64,000 nt of DNA from Nepenthes gracilis (taxonomy: Eukaryota > Streptophyta > Magnoliopsida > Caryophyllales > Nepenthaceae): contig BSYO01000035.1 of the NCBI GenBank assembly GCA_033239525.1, positions 9,614,627-9,678,626 on the forward strand, written 5' to 3'. Positions 1-11,668 of the stretch are shown one piece after another. A program made the position numbers and the translations under genes. How positions within the stretch are numbered: the stretch's first letter is position 1; every line of letters starts with the position of its first letter. The notes under the pieces are model-generated. The model saw only the letters and a list, made by a program, of their open reading frames with translations, was not told where the DNA came from and made no database searches.

Positions 1-845
1 TTCTAAGTGGAAATAAAATCAAATCAAACAAATTAGAAATAAAATCAAATCTAATAATATCAAATCTCTGTATCCATGATGTTCACATCAATTTTTCCTG
101 GGTGGGTGGAACTCGACCTTATTGAATAAAACCTGTTGTAGTTAATTCCCAACCACAAGTTGAGTGGCTGCGCGATCATCCACCAATATTATTAGACATG
201 TGTAAGTGAGGCTAAAATCAAACTGAGCCACTAATGCCTCCGAAAGGAAAAGGGTATGGGCCTAGAGATGGACAATCCTGCTGACTTGGACAAAATGCCA
301 AAATACCTGGATCAAACTAATGATGTCTTTTTAGAAATTTAAGCAATCACAGACTCAGGCTAGCCAATCCAACGGACAAAGAAGCGCTGAACTACTCCAT
401 CTCTATAAAAACATAATCTGCTTATCTAAAATAGTATCAAGTTTATCATTGTGTGCCGAGAGGGTAGAGAGTGATGTAGAAACAGATAGGCATGCAATAA
501 GAGGCACATCTGGGGGCACGTCAAAGGGGTTAACTGGTGGTTGAAAACTACCTTTACAAACGAGTAAATATTCAACATAAAAAATATTATGAAAACTAAA
601 AGGAGGTAGAGTATCAATAGCATATGTATTTGACCTAATCCGCGTAAAATGTTAAATAGACCAGCACTATGAGTCAACAATTTAGATTCAAGCCTATGTA
701 GGCGCTGCTCTGGAATGATTCAAACCATAACAGAACCTTCAACATAAAATACAATATGTCTTTTATACATATTAGCTCGAAATTTATATGAGGCATTAAT
801 TGTTACCAATTGTTTGTTGATCTCGATATGTATGTCATTAAGGTG

Positions 846-1556
846 TTAAGCAAAAGGTTCGGTTGTCATGGACACACTAACATGTAGGGACAGCAAGATA
901 AGGTCTAAGGGTTTTCGAGATATGTAACCAAGCACAACTAAGAACGAAGAGACATATTGAAAATTTGGGAGGAGTTGATAGGCCTTGTTAGAAATAAATA
1001 TAAAAGAATTCCAAAAGGCTTCGAGACCAATAATAGCAAAAACAAAAGACTTGCTCATAGCTACACGTTCAAATGTTGTGGGATGAATGATATGTAACAC
1101 TTTTGTTTCTACCACGACCCTTTTTTTATTGAGAGTTATCGGTTTTGGGGGTAAAGGATATATGTGAATTTTCTTTCCCTTGTGAATAAAAGAATAAGAA
1201 TTAGAACGACCTTTGATTGTGACATCCAAATCGTATAGCTAAGGACACCTGATAATGACATGACCCACGTCCATTGGTAAAATGTCACACTAAATATGAT
1301 TTTTATATTCTAAAAATTGAATGGATACGAGACAGTGTTCTTTGATGGCTATAGAAGATGTGTCAATCCATGATGCGCTATATAGATTAGGATGTGGGAT
1401 AACTTTCAATTTCAAACGAGAAATGGTATTAACTGAGACTATATTGATGCAACTACTCTTATCCACAATAATCTTGTAAACCTTCTCTTCCACTTTAATA
1501 GAAATGTGAAAGATAGTGTGACAACGTAAATCATCAGCCTCTTTAGATTGCGTCAA
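846..1556 (-). pseudogene. Retropepsin (aspartic protease) relic of Ty3/gypsy element
   Basis: Two adjacent minus-strand frames (1556-1290 and 1229-846) read like the gypsy protease and the linker into RT. The first has IFHISIKVEEKVYKIIVD followed by KSSCINIVS, where families usually show a D-G/T-G-S catalytic motif; here it reads D-K-S-S, so the conserved Gly is lost. The second begins MDVTIKGRSNSYSFIHKGKK, typical of the segment just after the protease in many plant gypsy polyproteins. The two are separated by stops and a shift, and RT does not follow. This is a non-functional relic. Confidence 0.6.
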
Positions 1557-1559
1557 AGT

Positions 1560-2600
1560 GCATCATAGAACGCCTAAAAATGGCTTATTAGGGACGGACG
1601 ATTGAGGGTCTAGACTAGAGGAGTTAGTTTCAAGGTAGCCCACAAATGTGTCAAGGTCATTACCATCTAAATCATCAAACTCCTTTAACTTAGATTTATA
1701 TATTAATTCTTCAAGGAGTTCCTCGTTTATTCCATCTTATCCATCAATTAATAAGATTTTACGTAGATATTTGGAAGAAAAATATCTAAAACCTTTACAG
1801 TTGAAGCACTATAATTGAGAATTTCTTCTCAAGGTTTCAATGATCTTTCCTTGGACCTCCCTGGCAGGGGATATGGTGGATGGAGGGGGTTCTAAGATAA
1901 ATTTAGAATTTGCAATAGAAGTATAACATGTTGATTGATGACACGGTGTCCTAGTAACTAATTCAAAGTCTCAAACCAAATTACACACATGATCCAAAGT
2001 AGTAACTTCACGGAGAATAAGTTCCCTCCCGAGCTCCAATGTCCTTGGCGGAACCTACTTACTATCATGGCCTCATCTCCGATGATATGACATTTCATCC
2101 GAAAATCATCGAATTAAGTCATATACTCATTTACGGATCGATTACCCTATTGAATGGCATTCAATTGGCCCAGTAAGTTGCTACTATATGAGCGGGGTAA
2201 GCATTTCTATTGAAGGCGTTATTTTATTTCGACCTAACTTCTGATAGGAGCTACCTGACGCCTAATAAGCAGGTCTTCAACACTTTTTAAAAATAGTTGA
2301 GCATTTCCGGTTAACTTGAAGCTAACAAACTAAACTCTCCTATCTTCTGCACGCCATAGCATTCAAAGAAGCAATCCATGTCTCGGACCAATTAAGTGAA
2401 AACTCGAGAGTCCAAGCAGCAGTCAAAACTAGGGACATCCAGTTTGATATTTTTAAAAAAGTGGTCATCCATATCTCGCTTTTGATCATAGTGTCGAGGC
2501 CTGTAATCGCATCTACAATGGACTCAACTGTCCTATCTTCGTTGGTGAGTCCTAATATGGGATGGATTAGAGTTGTCAGCATCTAATGAGTGATGCCCTA
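1560..2600 (-). pseudogene. gag relic of Ty3/gypsy element
   Basis: Minus-strand frames between about 2580 and 1560 contain pieces resembling the retrotransposon gag (capsid) region, such as a stretch around 2200-2000 like the conserved part that ends with a run of Arg/Leu/Glu before the nucleocapsid. The frame is broken by many stops and shifts, and no intact zinc knuckle could be read. It would have encoded the virus-like particle protein. The assignment rests mainly on position upstream of the clearer protease relic. Confidence 0.4.
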
Positions 2601-4176
2601 ATTCTAAAATGGTAACTTGATTTCAAAATCCAAATTTGTCTAACAAGTAATGGTCAGGTCAATTTAAATGGAAATCATGTGGCTTTGTAATTATTGTTAA
2701 TTGGAAACTGACCGGGCTAACTGTTGACTTTAAGTTTCAAACTGGCTAGAGTTCATGATTAGATTAGAGGTATTATGAGAAATAATACGATCACTTTGTA
2801 GGTGCATGTAAAACCAATACAACTACGAGATTGAGATTTCGTATGGTTCAAATCATGCAAACAAATAAAACTAATCTATTAAAATAATAAAGCAACAATC
2901 AATTGTAATACGATTATATACACTACAAAGGTAGTAGGATGTAAAATAAAATGAAACGAACGCACCTAAATATAAAAGATGATATGACCTGCTTATATGA
3001 TATAGCCTTGTATGATGAAAGCTTTTAGTTCACTACTCCTTTTTGTTTCAATTTTTTCATTTTCTTTGCTTTCTTTCTCTCTCTTTTTTTTTTTTTTTTT
3101 TTTGCTCTCTGTTTTCTTGTTTTTCACTCTTTTTTTTCCTTTTTTTTCTTTTTTCTCTTAAATTGAATTGAGCCGCAAGCCCACACACACGTAGAAGAAG
3201 CGCGGCATGGAGCAACTCAGTGTGCGCTCTCTCTTGTAGGTGATGACGGCAGCGAAGGGGACTCGCTCGGTCAGGTGACGACGATGGCAAGAAAGATAGC
3301 CAAGACAGCACTTGCGATGACGTTGAAGGTGATGGTGAAGACAAAGATCAAAATGTTGATGACGAAGACGAAGGAGACGAAAACAAGGGCAAACACAAAG
3401 ACAAAAAAGATGAAGATTTGGAACAACCTGATTTGTGACTTCTCTCTCTTTTTTTTTTTTTTCCTTTTTTTGTTTTGTTTCTCTCTCTATGAAGAAAGGG
3501 GGCGGCTAGGGTTTGGTAGGGCTTTGGCTTGGGCATCCGGGTTAGGGTTTGGTTTAATTAACGGGGCATTTGGCTGAGTGGGATTAGGGTGAGTGGTCAA
3601 TTAGGATTTTCGAGGGTTTGGATGGTTGTTGTGGGCATGAGAAGGCTTGGCGGCGACAAGGGAAGTGGCGGCCATGGCAGTCAACGGCTACGTAGAGGAT
3701 GGTTTTAGTAGGTGACGAGGGAGCGATGAAGACGTACGGTACTATCGGTGAGTGGGGCCACCAATGGTGTTCTCTTGCCTTTGGCTGCTGCGTCGTGCCT
3801 CTCTGCCTCTTACTTTTTTTTCCTTTTTTTTCACAATTTCTTTTTTTTTTGTTTTTCAGAAACTCTTGCTCTTTTTTTTTTTTAACAATAATTTATTTTT
3901 TTTTTTTTTTGCTTTGTTGTTAACAAAGACCACGCTCTTTACAAAAATTCCTCTTTTTTTTTTTTGTTGCAATATAAAGAGGAGGCAGAACTAGCGGAAA
4001 TTCTACTTGCCAGAGTAGGAGCTAAACTATTTGCTGCAGTGTGGTGGTAGGCGATCACGGTGACAAAACTGTTGCTGGAGGTGGTAACGGGGTTGAAGGC
4101 TTGGACCAGAGGAGTTGGCAATGACACTAATGGTATTGGTTGCATGGAAAGATAGTATAAGAAAATAGAAAATTAA

Positions 4177-4188
4177 TCTTTCATACCA
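4177..4188 (-). other. Probable primer-binding site (initiator-Met-like)
   Basis: On the minus strand, a few bases inside the LTR, the sequence reads TGGTATGAAAGA. It matches the usual plant initiator-Met PBS TGGTATCAGAGC at 9 of 12 positions. The position supports a minus-strand element; the match is imperfect. Confidence 0.45.
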
Positions 4189-4192
4189 AATT

Positions 4193-4599
4193 TGATGTAG
4201 GGAGAGGGAAAATAGGGAAGGGGAAGGAGAACAGAAGGAAGAGAGACAGAGAGAGAATCAAGATCAGAGAGAGGGATAGAAACTAGAAAAAGATGAGACT
4301 AAGAGGGACAAGGGAAGAAAAGTACAATCACATAAATTTCATTTAATTCATCAACACTGAATCAAATAATAGAGTTAGGATCCTTATATAGAGAACCTTA
4401 TTCCTAAAATAATTTGGAAACAAAAATCACAATTAGAAACAAAATCACAATCTACTATAGTCTAATTTGGAAATAAAAGTAAATTGAAAATAAAAACAAA
4501 TCTCTTCTAAGTGGAAATAAAATAAAATCCAATCACGCAAATTGAAAATAAAATCAAATCTAATCACATCAAATCTCTGCATCCATGATGTCTACATCA
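4193..4599 (-). repeat. 5' LTR of the minus-strand gypsy element
   Basis: The LTR is bounded by TGATGTAG and CTACATCA. Its last ~90 bases match 1-90 with few differences (for example GTCTACATCA against GTTCACATCA), which defines the LTR pair. Confidence 0.75.
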
Positions 4600-4824
4600 A
4601 AGCCCTCTCTACAATTTCCCTTCATTATTTAAAGAATACAGTGGTTTGAAGGAGGAGTTGTGCGAGCTAAAGGGAGAAGCCACCGCCGTCGCCGAAAAAG
4701 AAACAAAAAATTAAGACAAGCAAATCCTTTTTTTCTCTTTGTCGATGTCGATTCCTTACTTGCATGAACTGGCCAAAACTTTGGTTAATGGGTAAATGGG
4801 ACAAAATCAAAGCCATAGCTCTAA

Positions 4825-5100
4825 TTGGAGAAGAAGAGGCAATGTGGTGGAGAGAGAAGGAGAAGAAAAGAAGGTGCGGCAAGAGAGAGAAGGAGAAAAG
4901 GAGGCGCAACAAGAGAGAGGAGGAGGAGAAGAGGAGGTGCGGTGGAGAGAGGAGGAGAAGAGAAAGAGGGAAAGAGAAGGAGAGGTGCGCGGGCAGGAAG
5001 AGGAAGGAGGAGGAGAGAGAGGGAAAGAGGGAAAGAAAGGAAAAGGAAGGGCACGGCAGAAGAGGCATGGCAGGAGAGAGGAGGAGAGAGAAGAGTTCGT
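4825..5100 (+). repeat. Long polypurine (GGA/GAG-rich) tract
   Basis: About 275 bases are almost entirely A and G on the plus strand, mostly GAG, GGA and AGA words. Open frames on both strands here are low-complexity by-products (Arg/Glu/Lys on plus, Ser/Leu/Pro on minus) and are not genes. Similar purine blocks occur in the leaders of the LTRs at 36340 and 42480. Confidence 0.8.
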
Positions 5101-5399
5101 GAACCTCGAACCATCCTTTTATCAAATCATCTTGATATAAGATCGAGACAAATATCTGTAAGCTATAACCTTTGCCTGATTTCGTGTCTAATGATTTTTA
5201 TTTGTGTTTTGGAGATTTTATTTACATACATATTATTTTTATGCACCCTATTGTTTATTAGGTGCATACATGTATGATTTACTTGTCATTAAGTAGTTTA
5301 CGTGGATTTTGTGATCTTTGGAGGGTTTTATTATTTTATGAAAGCCCGAAAAATATTTAGACTATATATATGTGAGACCATGCTGGTCTGAAGCCTTGG

Positions 5400-6008
5400 T
5401 GGGTCAATATATAATAATAAAAGATGGCTGAGTAGCTGCAAGCCTAAAATATAGTCGATATAATATAATAAAAGATTGTCGCGTAGTCGCAAGTCTAAAA
5501 TGTAGTAAATATGATATGATAATAAAAGATAGCCAAGTAATTACAAGCCTAAAATATAACCGATATGATATAATAAAAGGTGGCCGACTAACTACATGTC
5601 TAAAATATAAACGATATGATATGATAATAAAGATGGCCGAGTAACTGTAGGGCTAAAAGATAGCCGATATGATATGATAAAAGATAGACAAGTAGCTGAG
5701 GGCTTAAAATATAACCGATATGATATAGTAATAAAAGATGGTCGAATAATGTAGGCCTAAAATTTAGGTCAGTATAATATAATAATAAAAGATAGCCGAG
5801 TAGCTGCAGACCAAAAATGTAGCCAATATGATATAATAAAATATGCCCAAATAGTTGTAAGCCTAAAATGTAGCCGATATGATAATAAAAGATGGTCGAA
5901 TAGCTGCCAACCTAAAATGTAGCTAATATAATATAATATAATATAATAAGATAAAGATGGCTGAATAGCTACAGGCCTAAAATGTAGCTGATATAATATG
6001 ATAAAAGA
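5400..6008. repeat. Tandem array, unit about 60 bp
   Basis: About ten degenerate copies of a unit with the core 'ataaaagatggccgagtagc' followed by 'tgcaggcctaaaatgtagcc' and 'gatatgatatgat'. Copies differ by substitutions and small indels. The LTR at 36048 has a shorter related piece around 37600-37690 ('gagctactggcctaaaccgtag'). Confidence 0.8.
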
Positions 6009-6300
6009 TGGCTTTCTGATATGTGATTCTGCTTCGGGTGTGAACATGGTTTTCAGCCATGTGATTCTGCTTCCTGCATGAAGATGGTTTTCAGCCATGT
6101 GATTCTGTTTTGTGTCTAAAGATGGTTTTCTAATATGTGATTCTGCTACGGGTGTGAAGATGGTTCTCAGATATGTGATTCTACTTCAAGTGTGAAGATA
6201 GTTTTCTGATATGTGATTCTACTTCAAGTGTGAAGATGGCTTTCTGATATGTGATTCTGCCTCAAGTGTGATGATGGCTTCTTGATACGAGATGCTGCTT
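6008..6300. repeat. Tandem array, unit about 38 bp
   Basis: Seven to eight copies of a unit with the core 'tctgatatgtgattctgctt' followed by 'cgggtgtgaagatggt'. It directly follows the 60-bp array inside the same LTR-like block. Confidence 0.8.
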
Positions 6301-6850
6301 TGAATTTGATGATTGACTTCTGATATTGGCAATTCAGATTTGCATTTGTTATCTATTTTTGATATTTGATTATGAACTGCTCTAATTTATATATATGTTG
6401 TTTTATACATGTATAAGACGATCTTTTGCTAAGTTTTAGGCTCACATTTTTTATTTTCTCTTCAAAGTAGAGAGCTTGAATCTGCTGCAAAAACTGGGCA
6501 AGAGCCAACGCAGTGCCACACATCTGGTGAGTATTATATCATTTAGATATTAATGGCGTCGACTACGTTTCAATTTCTTGGTTTGGATTTGGTTAGGATG
6601 TATTGTGATTTTGGATTCGGTCAAAGGTGGGCCTTTAGACCGTGCATTAAGGACTTATATTTTTATCTCGTTATGTGTGGATGAGTTATTATATTATCTG
6701 GTTATTCCCCTTATGACTGTTTGTAGAGTAAGTTGCATGTCTATTATCCGAATAGTTGTCCGATAAGGTCCTATGCAAGTTTGATTTGTCAAGTCCTATA
6801 TTTTGACTTGTCATACCTGGATTTTTTGGAATTTAGCATTTATTATTGTA

Positions 6851-8881
6851 ATTATTTGGGTTTTAATTTTATGATTAATAATTAATTAGACTTACTAAGT
6901 TCCAAGAAGTAACAATAACACTCTTCCTCAATTTTGTTGAAGCCACTCCTACATCAGTTTTTTTTCTTTCATGTAGCCTTTCCTATAATGTGATCTTCAG
7001 TGCCAAAAAGTTAAAGGTGAACAAGTAATAGTTCACCCAGCTAAGCAATGAGTGGCAGGTCAACAGTGAACTGACATCAAGGGGAAAAAAAACGAAGAAG
7101 TGAGAGGCAGCCATCAAAGAAAGTTGCAGACAGTGAAAAGCTGTGAATTGCCATCAAATATGCAGGCTAGACTGAAGCAAATAAGCAAAGAGCTTCCAAA
7201 ATCATACGTAGCATGTTAACTCAATTGGAACTGAAAGCACAAGAAGAGGGAATTAACCTTCACATTGTAAGAGAAGGTATAAGAAGAAAATAAAAATGTT
7301 CTTCTTCTAAAGCAAAACCACACTCAGGGCATCACTTATTCATGAAGTCACTTGTGCAACATCTGTTGAAATTCAATCTAGTTGCACTACAACATCAGAA
7401 ATGGATTCTTCCCTCTAATTCAAAATCTTAAACTGCAACTAAATGCTGAGAAAGAGTTAACTTGGTCGCTAAAGAATTGGGGCAGAAAACCTGAAACTCC
7501 CTATGATACTATTCGGACAAATCCTGCCAGTGGAAGAAAGCTCCAACAAGAAATCTTGGTCTAAGGGTGGGTGCCACTTCTCCTTTCAATCCTGACATTT
7601 TTCTGCTTGCAAAAAGGCAATTCCAGCTGCAAAGAATGGTATGGTTTGGCAACAAAATTAGATATGCTAAAGATATGATGCTGCTATAATGCTTGCCAAC
7701 TGCGTCATAATGATGATCACAATATGATTGGTCTGACACTAAATGGAAAAAACAACATAATGAAAGGAAACTTAATAGGGGATCTATGAAGAGAGACAGG
7801 AGAGACAATAACTGAAAGTTATAATAGGAACCAATGACAGACAAGAGAGACATTGAGAGAGTGATTAGAAAAGGTATTTCTGTGTGTTGAGTTTGTTGTT
7901 TGTGCAAATTAATAAATTCTGTTTCTCATATTTCTTTTTCTTTTACCATGAAAACAACCTGGTATATTCAAGATGATGTGCCTGCATGATTTTTGTGGAT
8001 AAAATGGTTGTGGATAATGAGACAATCAGACCATGAAAACAAACTGGTACATTCAAGATGATGTACCTGCATGATTTTTGTGGATAAAATGGTTGTGGAT
8101 AATGAGACAAAAGAGAGCATTAATGTTAAATTGGAAGATTGGAGGGAAGGGGGACTTTGGAAGCTAAGTCATAAAATTATTAGACTTTGGAAGCCAAAGT
8201 CTGAATACACAAATTCACCTTCAGTATCAGCAGAAAGGTAGAGGATCATGCATCCACCAAGACAGTCAATGATGCAATTGATAATTGACAGATATCTCCA
8301 TGTTGTAGTTTTGTGAATGATATGATTTTCCTTAAATGGAAATTGAATATGCTTAATTACTTGTAAGGATGTCTTCAGCATCACAAAGCCAATAAAATTA
8401 TAGAAGTCTTCATTTACTGAGGAAACTTCACACATTGGTGTCACGGATGGAGGTATATACAACAGGATGAATTCTAGGATACTCCTTGTATGTGCAGGCA
8501 TTTACGATATGGCCTATAATCATTTGATATCAAAGCCTCAAATAACTTTGGCTGACTTATCACCTAAGGTAAATGTCACTATAGAATGATGTCACATAGG
8601 TAGCAGTTTTAAAATTCTTATGATGTCGACAATGAAACCAGACTCTCCCCAGGTATCTATAGTTACAGCTGCACACTTCAAGACCTATTTTCAATCTTAT
8701 TGATATATATTTATATAACAACCCTCAACTTTTCATGCTAATCTATACCATTAGCAAGTATCAGTATTCTGGCGCACCAACTCCCAGGTGCAGACATCAA
8801 AATATAAAAACAAACACAATGCATTTTCCATTTTCTCAACAGGTATAGAGTCCAACCAAGCAAAAGAGATACTGAAAATAC
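6851..8881. other. Non-coding gene-space sequence downstream of the JMJ22-like exon
   Basis: No supported gene was found here. Because it lies directly 3' of the donor site of the JMJ22-like exon, it should be intron. I searched the minus strand for the expected C-terminal exon of that gene (a segment with Leu-rich 'NLLNVL' character) and did not find it. The only clear structure is the 85-bp-period duplication at 7945-8110. Confidence 0.5.
7945..8110. repeat. Tandem duplication of about 82 bp
   Basis: Two nearly identical copies start at 7945 and 8030 (both 'accatgaaaac') and run to 'ggataatgagacaa'. They differ at only a handful of positions, so the duplication is young compared with the surrounding repeats. 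Confidence 0.9.
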
Positions 8882-10170
8882 CTGCTAACATAGTTCTGTG
8901 TGATAGCTATGGATTCCTCAAGGTTAATGACCAAATGCCACCAACCATGTGGCACAAATATGACCTCGCCAGCCTTACATATGCACTCAATCGGTTTCTT
9001 CTTCCAGTCCTTTGTTGCCGCATAGAAGTTCATGAACCACTCAATTATTGAAACTGGACACGCCACTTCAACGCCATCAGGGCTTGGATGGACACCAGGA
9101 GGTATCACATCAGGAGGGAACAAGACCCACTTCTTTGACCCCTTGATAACCGCATTCCAAGCTGATGTAGAATTAGGATCAACGTGAAATGAGGAACCAG
9201 ACCCAGCAGGTCCAATTATTATCCATCTATAATCCGGCCTCTCATCACCCAAAACATAAAACAAATCATCCCTGAAGTACACAGGAACATCGTATTCCAA
9301 ACCCAATATTGGAACTTTCTTGGCAAACTTAGGGTCAAATAGATACAATGGTCTCTCTTCTCTCGCCTGATCTGAATACCTAAAATAGTCCTCAATCTTC
9401 ATTTCCACCGGGCCAACTGAAAACTTGATATCCCCACATGTAGCGACCAAATAGTCTCTATCCCACTTCTTCATGGCAACCCATTTCATCAAACATCCTT
9501 CCAACAGCACTGGCTTATTTGGTTCCTCAAAGTTCAATACAAATTCTTCAACCGAAATTCCCCTTCTTCTTGGTATATTATCCCTTTTAAGCCAATCGGA
9601 TTTCATTTCAAGACTGGCACAGAGCCAACTTTGGAACAAAAAATCAGAATAGAAATCTCTAATCGCAAGACCTGATAACCCAATTCTTGAAACAGCAAAA
9701 CCAGGGTAATGAGCAGCAATATAAGTAGTCCTCCATGACCTGGTATACAGAAACCCCCCATTAAGTTTTTCCAAAGCAAGAGTCCTCCAAAGGGGTTCAT
9801 GGCTACAAAATATATAAAAAGATTTGCTCACAGTAGCTAATACACCCAGATGTGAACCATCTAAGAACCCCAAAATCTCAATAACAAGTTCATCAGTTAG
9901 AACATGGAGATTACCTAAGCCTGCATCTCTGGAGTTGTGAGAAGTGGGGCTTAAGTACAGATTCCCCAGCGGCTGGACGCCATGGTTGTTGGAATGAGCC
10001 GAAGTTTTCAAGCTGAAACCGTCTTCTTCGTCTTCTTCACGGTGCGGGTCTATTGGTGCTTGTTTATTTGAAACTATCTTTCGATTTTGCGAAGTTCTTG
10101 CTCTAGTTATGCTTCTCATTTTGCTGTTCTTTCTTTTAAGGGCCATTGATGTCTTGATTTTGAGCAGCAT
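8882..10170 (-). CDS. JMJ22: F-box/JmjC-domain protein, JMJ22-like, first large exon
   Basis: The exon encodes 429 residues plus two bases of codon 430. An N-terminal basic and acidic tail is followed by an F-box-like segment at about residues 88-135 (LTDELVIEILGFLDGSHLGV) and a JmjC cupin at about 205-428. Fe(II) ligands are H329, D331 (SFHVDP) and H412 (GWWHLV); 2-oxoglutarate-contact positions known from human JMJD6 correspond to K346 and N416. This closely resembles Arabidopsis JMJ22 (At5g06550), reported as a histone arginine demethylase acting with JMJ20 in light-dependent seed germination; an F-box suggests SCF contact. ATG at 10170 was chosen; a second ATG lies eight codons later. The sequence AGCAG/GTATTT places the splice donor at 8881-8880; reading through would add 14 unrelated residues before a stop. 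Homologues continue about 70 residues in a further exon that was not found. No stop or frameshift is present in the exon, so it may be functional. Confidence 0.88.
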
Positions 10171-10370
10171 TTGCCTAGAGAGTGAGAACTGCCCATTACA
10201 AAAATATAGACCCTGACGGCTCCACCGGAAGCAGCTGTTTAGTTATCCCTGGAAACCAAAAAAATTTCATCTTGCAAATCTTAATTATTCTTCCATTTTC
10301 TTATTTTATCTTTGATTGGATTATTCCATAATAACAAAAAACTATTTGTAAACAAAATAATAATAATAAT

Positions 10371-11428
10371 AATGGGTCCAACAGCCTATGAGCTAACCCA
10401 GGTCAGACCTGTGGGAAAAACCACCATACAATCAATAGCCTAGAGAGAGCTTTTTGTGGGCCAAGGCCCAAACAACATAGCTTAGATCCACCTAACAAAG
10501 TATGGGCCATAAGGGTCACTCTTTGGATAGGCCCATGAGCACATTCCAATGATATCAGCTCAACAATTCTGGCTCAATAAGCATGCCCATGTAATTGTCA
10601 GCCTGTCATGTGTTTGATTGCCTGAAAAAGTACAACCTGTCACGGAGGTAAGGAATGGTCTACCTTAGAATGCTAGAAATTATGATGCCATCAACGCCCT
10701 ATTGACAGCTAACTAGCACCTTCTCTATAAAAAAATCCTATTTCCTCCTTAAAAGATGAGAGGTTGGAGCTCAAAAAAAAAAAAAAAAGAGGAAGGAGAA
10801 TTCTTAATCCCAAAGGAGGGGCATTCCTCGCTCTTTCTCCTCAGCTAAGTCCCATAGCACCCCCATGCCTAAAGGGGACCTCTAGAGTAAACAAAGGCAG
10901 CCAGGCCTCGCACACAAAAGATAACCTTGAACCCCTTGCATTTGAACTTGCTGAGTCCATTTCTAAGTCACTCATCAATCGAGTATACTTATTGAAACTT
11001 AATTATTCACCTCTAAGCCACTCCTTAATCCCATGTAATTATCGGAACTCAATCCTCATCTCTAAGCTGCTCTCCAACCAAGCGTACTCATCGGAACTCA
11101 ATCCTCCATTTCTAAGCCGCTTCCTAACTATGTGCACTCATCGGAGCCTAACCCTTCTTTAACACTCAATTCCTCACAACATGCATCCATACATATCTAC
11201 ACTCGTCCTATATTTATATCTAACTGAGAAAGATTTCTAATTTAAGTATCGGAAGACATATTGGGAAATGAGTTTCGACATCCTTTGACATTTTATTTAT
11301 TAATTGTGGTATGTAAGATTCACATTCGAAGTAACGATGATTGGATTTGCTTTAACTCGATCTCCTGGGGAGATCAAGTGGCTCTTTAACTCATTCAATA
11401 ATTTAGATCCAAAGACGAATCATTAGCA
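10371..11428 (+). repeat. LTR-like remnant with decayed primer-binding site
   Basis: The block has a TATA-like CTATAAAAAAA at about 10723 and a purine-rich A tract at 10774-10789. It also has imperfect repeats of about 55 bp ('cat cggaactcaatcctc' words between 10970 and 11160). It ends just before TTAGCACCATTTTGTGAC at 11427-11444, which looks like a C-to-T/G-to-A decayed form of the plant gypsy PBS TTGGCGCCGTCTGTGG. I infer an old plus-strand LTR. The left end is uncertain and no coding sequence is visible; 11445-11668 would be a short piece of interior. Confidence 0.35.
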
Positions 11429-11668
11429 CCATTTTGTGACAAGCGATTAAAATGTCCAACCTCCACACTTACAAAAATGGACAAGGTTAGCATCGCATGT
11501 GCAACCCAACACATTGACCATAAACGTAATCTCCTGTGGTGATGACCCCTCCATAAGCAATCACAAGGACAAACGACCTACTTTAGACCATTCGCACCCA
11601 CCTAAAGGTGTTACATTGGAGGCTCCCCCTCTGACTCTCAGACCTCAGCGTTCAAAAGAAGGAACTTG

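Larger units (their letters stand above)
1..4599 (-). mobile_element. Decayed Ty3/gypsy LTR retrotransposon, left LTR cut by window edge
   Basis: Bases 1-90 match the end of the block 4193-4599, so the two are LTRs of one element; the left LTR continues outside the window. The complete right LTR is about 407 bp, begins TGATGTAG and ends CTACATCA, which are perfect inverted ends. Coding relics (gag then protease) read on the minus strand, so 4193-4599 is the 5' LTR. A purine run just inside the left LTR (minus strand AGGAAAAAT at 91-99) fits a polypurine tract. No reverse transcriptase, RNase H or integrase is recognisable in the 4.1-kb interior, so the element is deleted or has lost its 3' pol region. 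The stretch 2600-4190 is 5' leader with several long T/pyrimidine tracts and no supported gene. Confidence 0.75.
4600..6850 (+). repeat. Old LTR-like block resembling the Tekay/Del-type LTR at 36048
   Basis: The order of parts matches the LTR at 36048-38651: a purine-rich leader (4825-5100), then an AT-rich stretch with repeated 'acatgcatgta'-like words, then short tandem repeats, then a 'taggctcac' plus T-rich motif near 6430-6470. No coding capacity is visible. The left end appears to be interrupted by the gypsy element at 1-4599 and the right end, near 6850, is not sharply defined. I infer an old solo or truncated LTR in plus orientation. Confidence 0.45.

Noticed and set aside
3275..3994. 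Lys/Thr-rich and Phe-rich ORFs on the plus strand
   Set aside because: Low-complexity leader of a minus-strand gypsy element with long T tracts; no start context, domain or conservation.
4764..5277. Several overlapping open frames of 97-152 codons on both strands
   Set aside because: They come from a purine tract: every frame is open because A/G-rich sequence makes few stops, and the products are Arg/Glu/Lys or Ser/Leu/Pro runs.
5400..6300. CRISPR-like array
   Set aside because: Units are directly adjacent degenerate tandem copies without unique spacers, in a plant genome.
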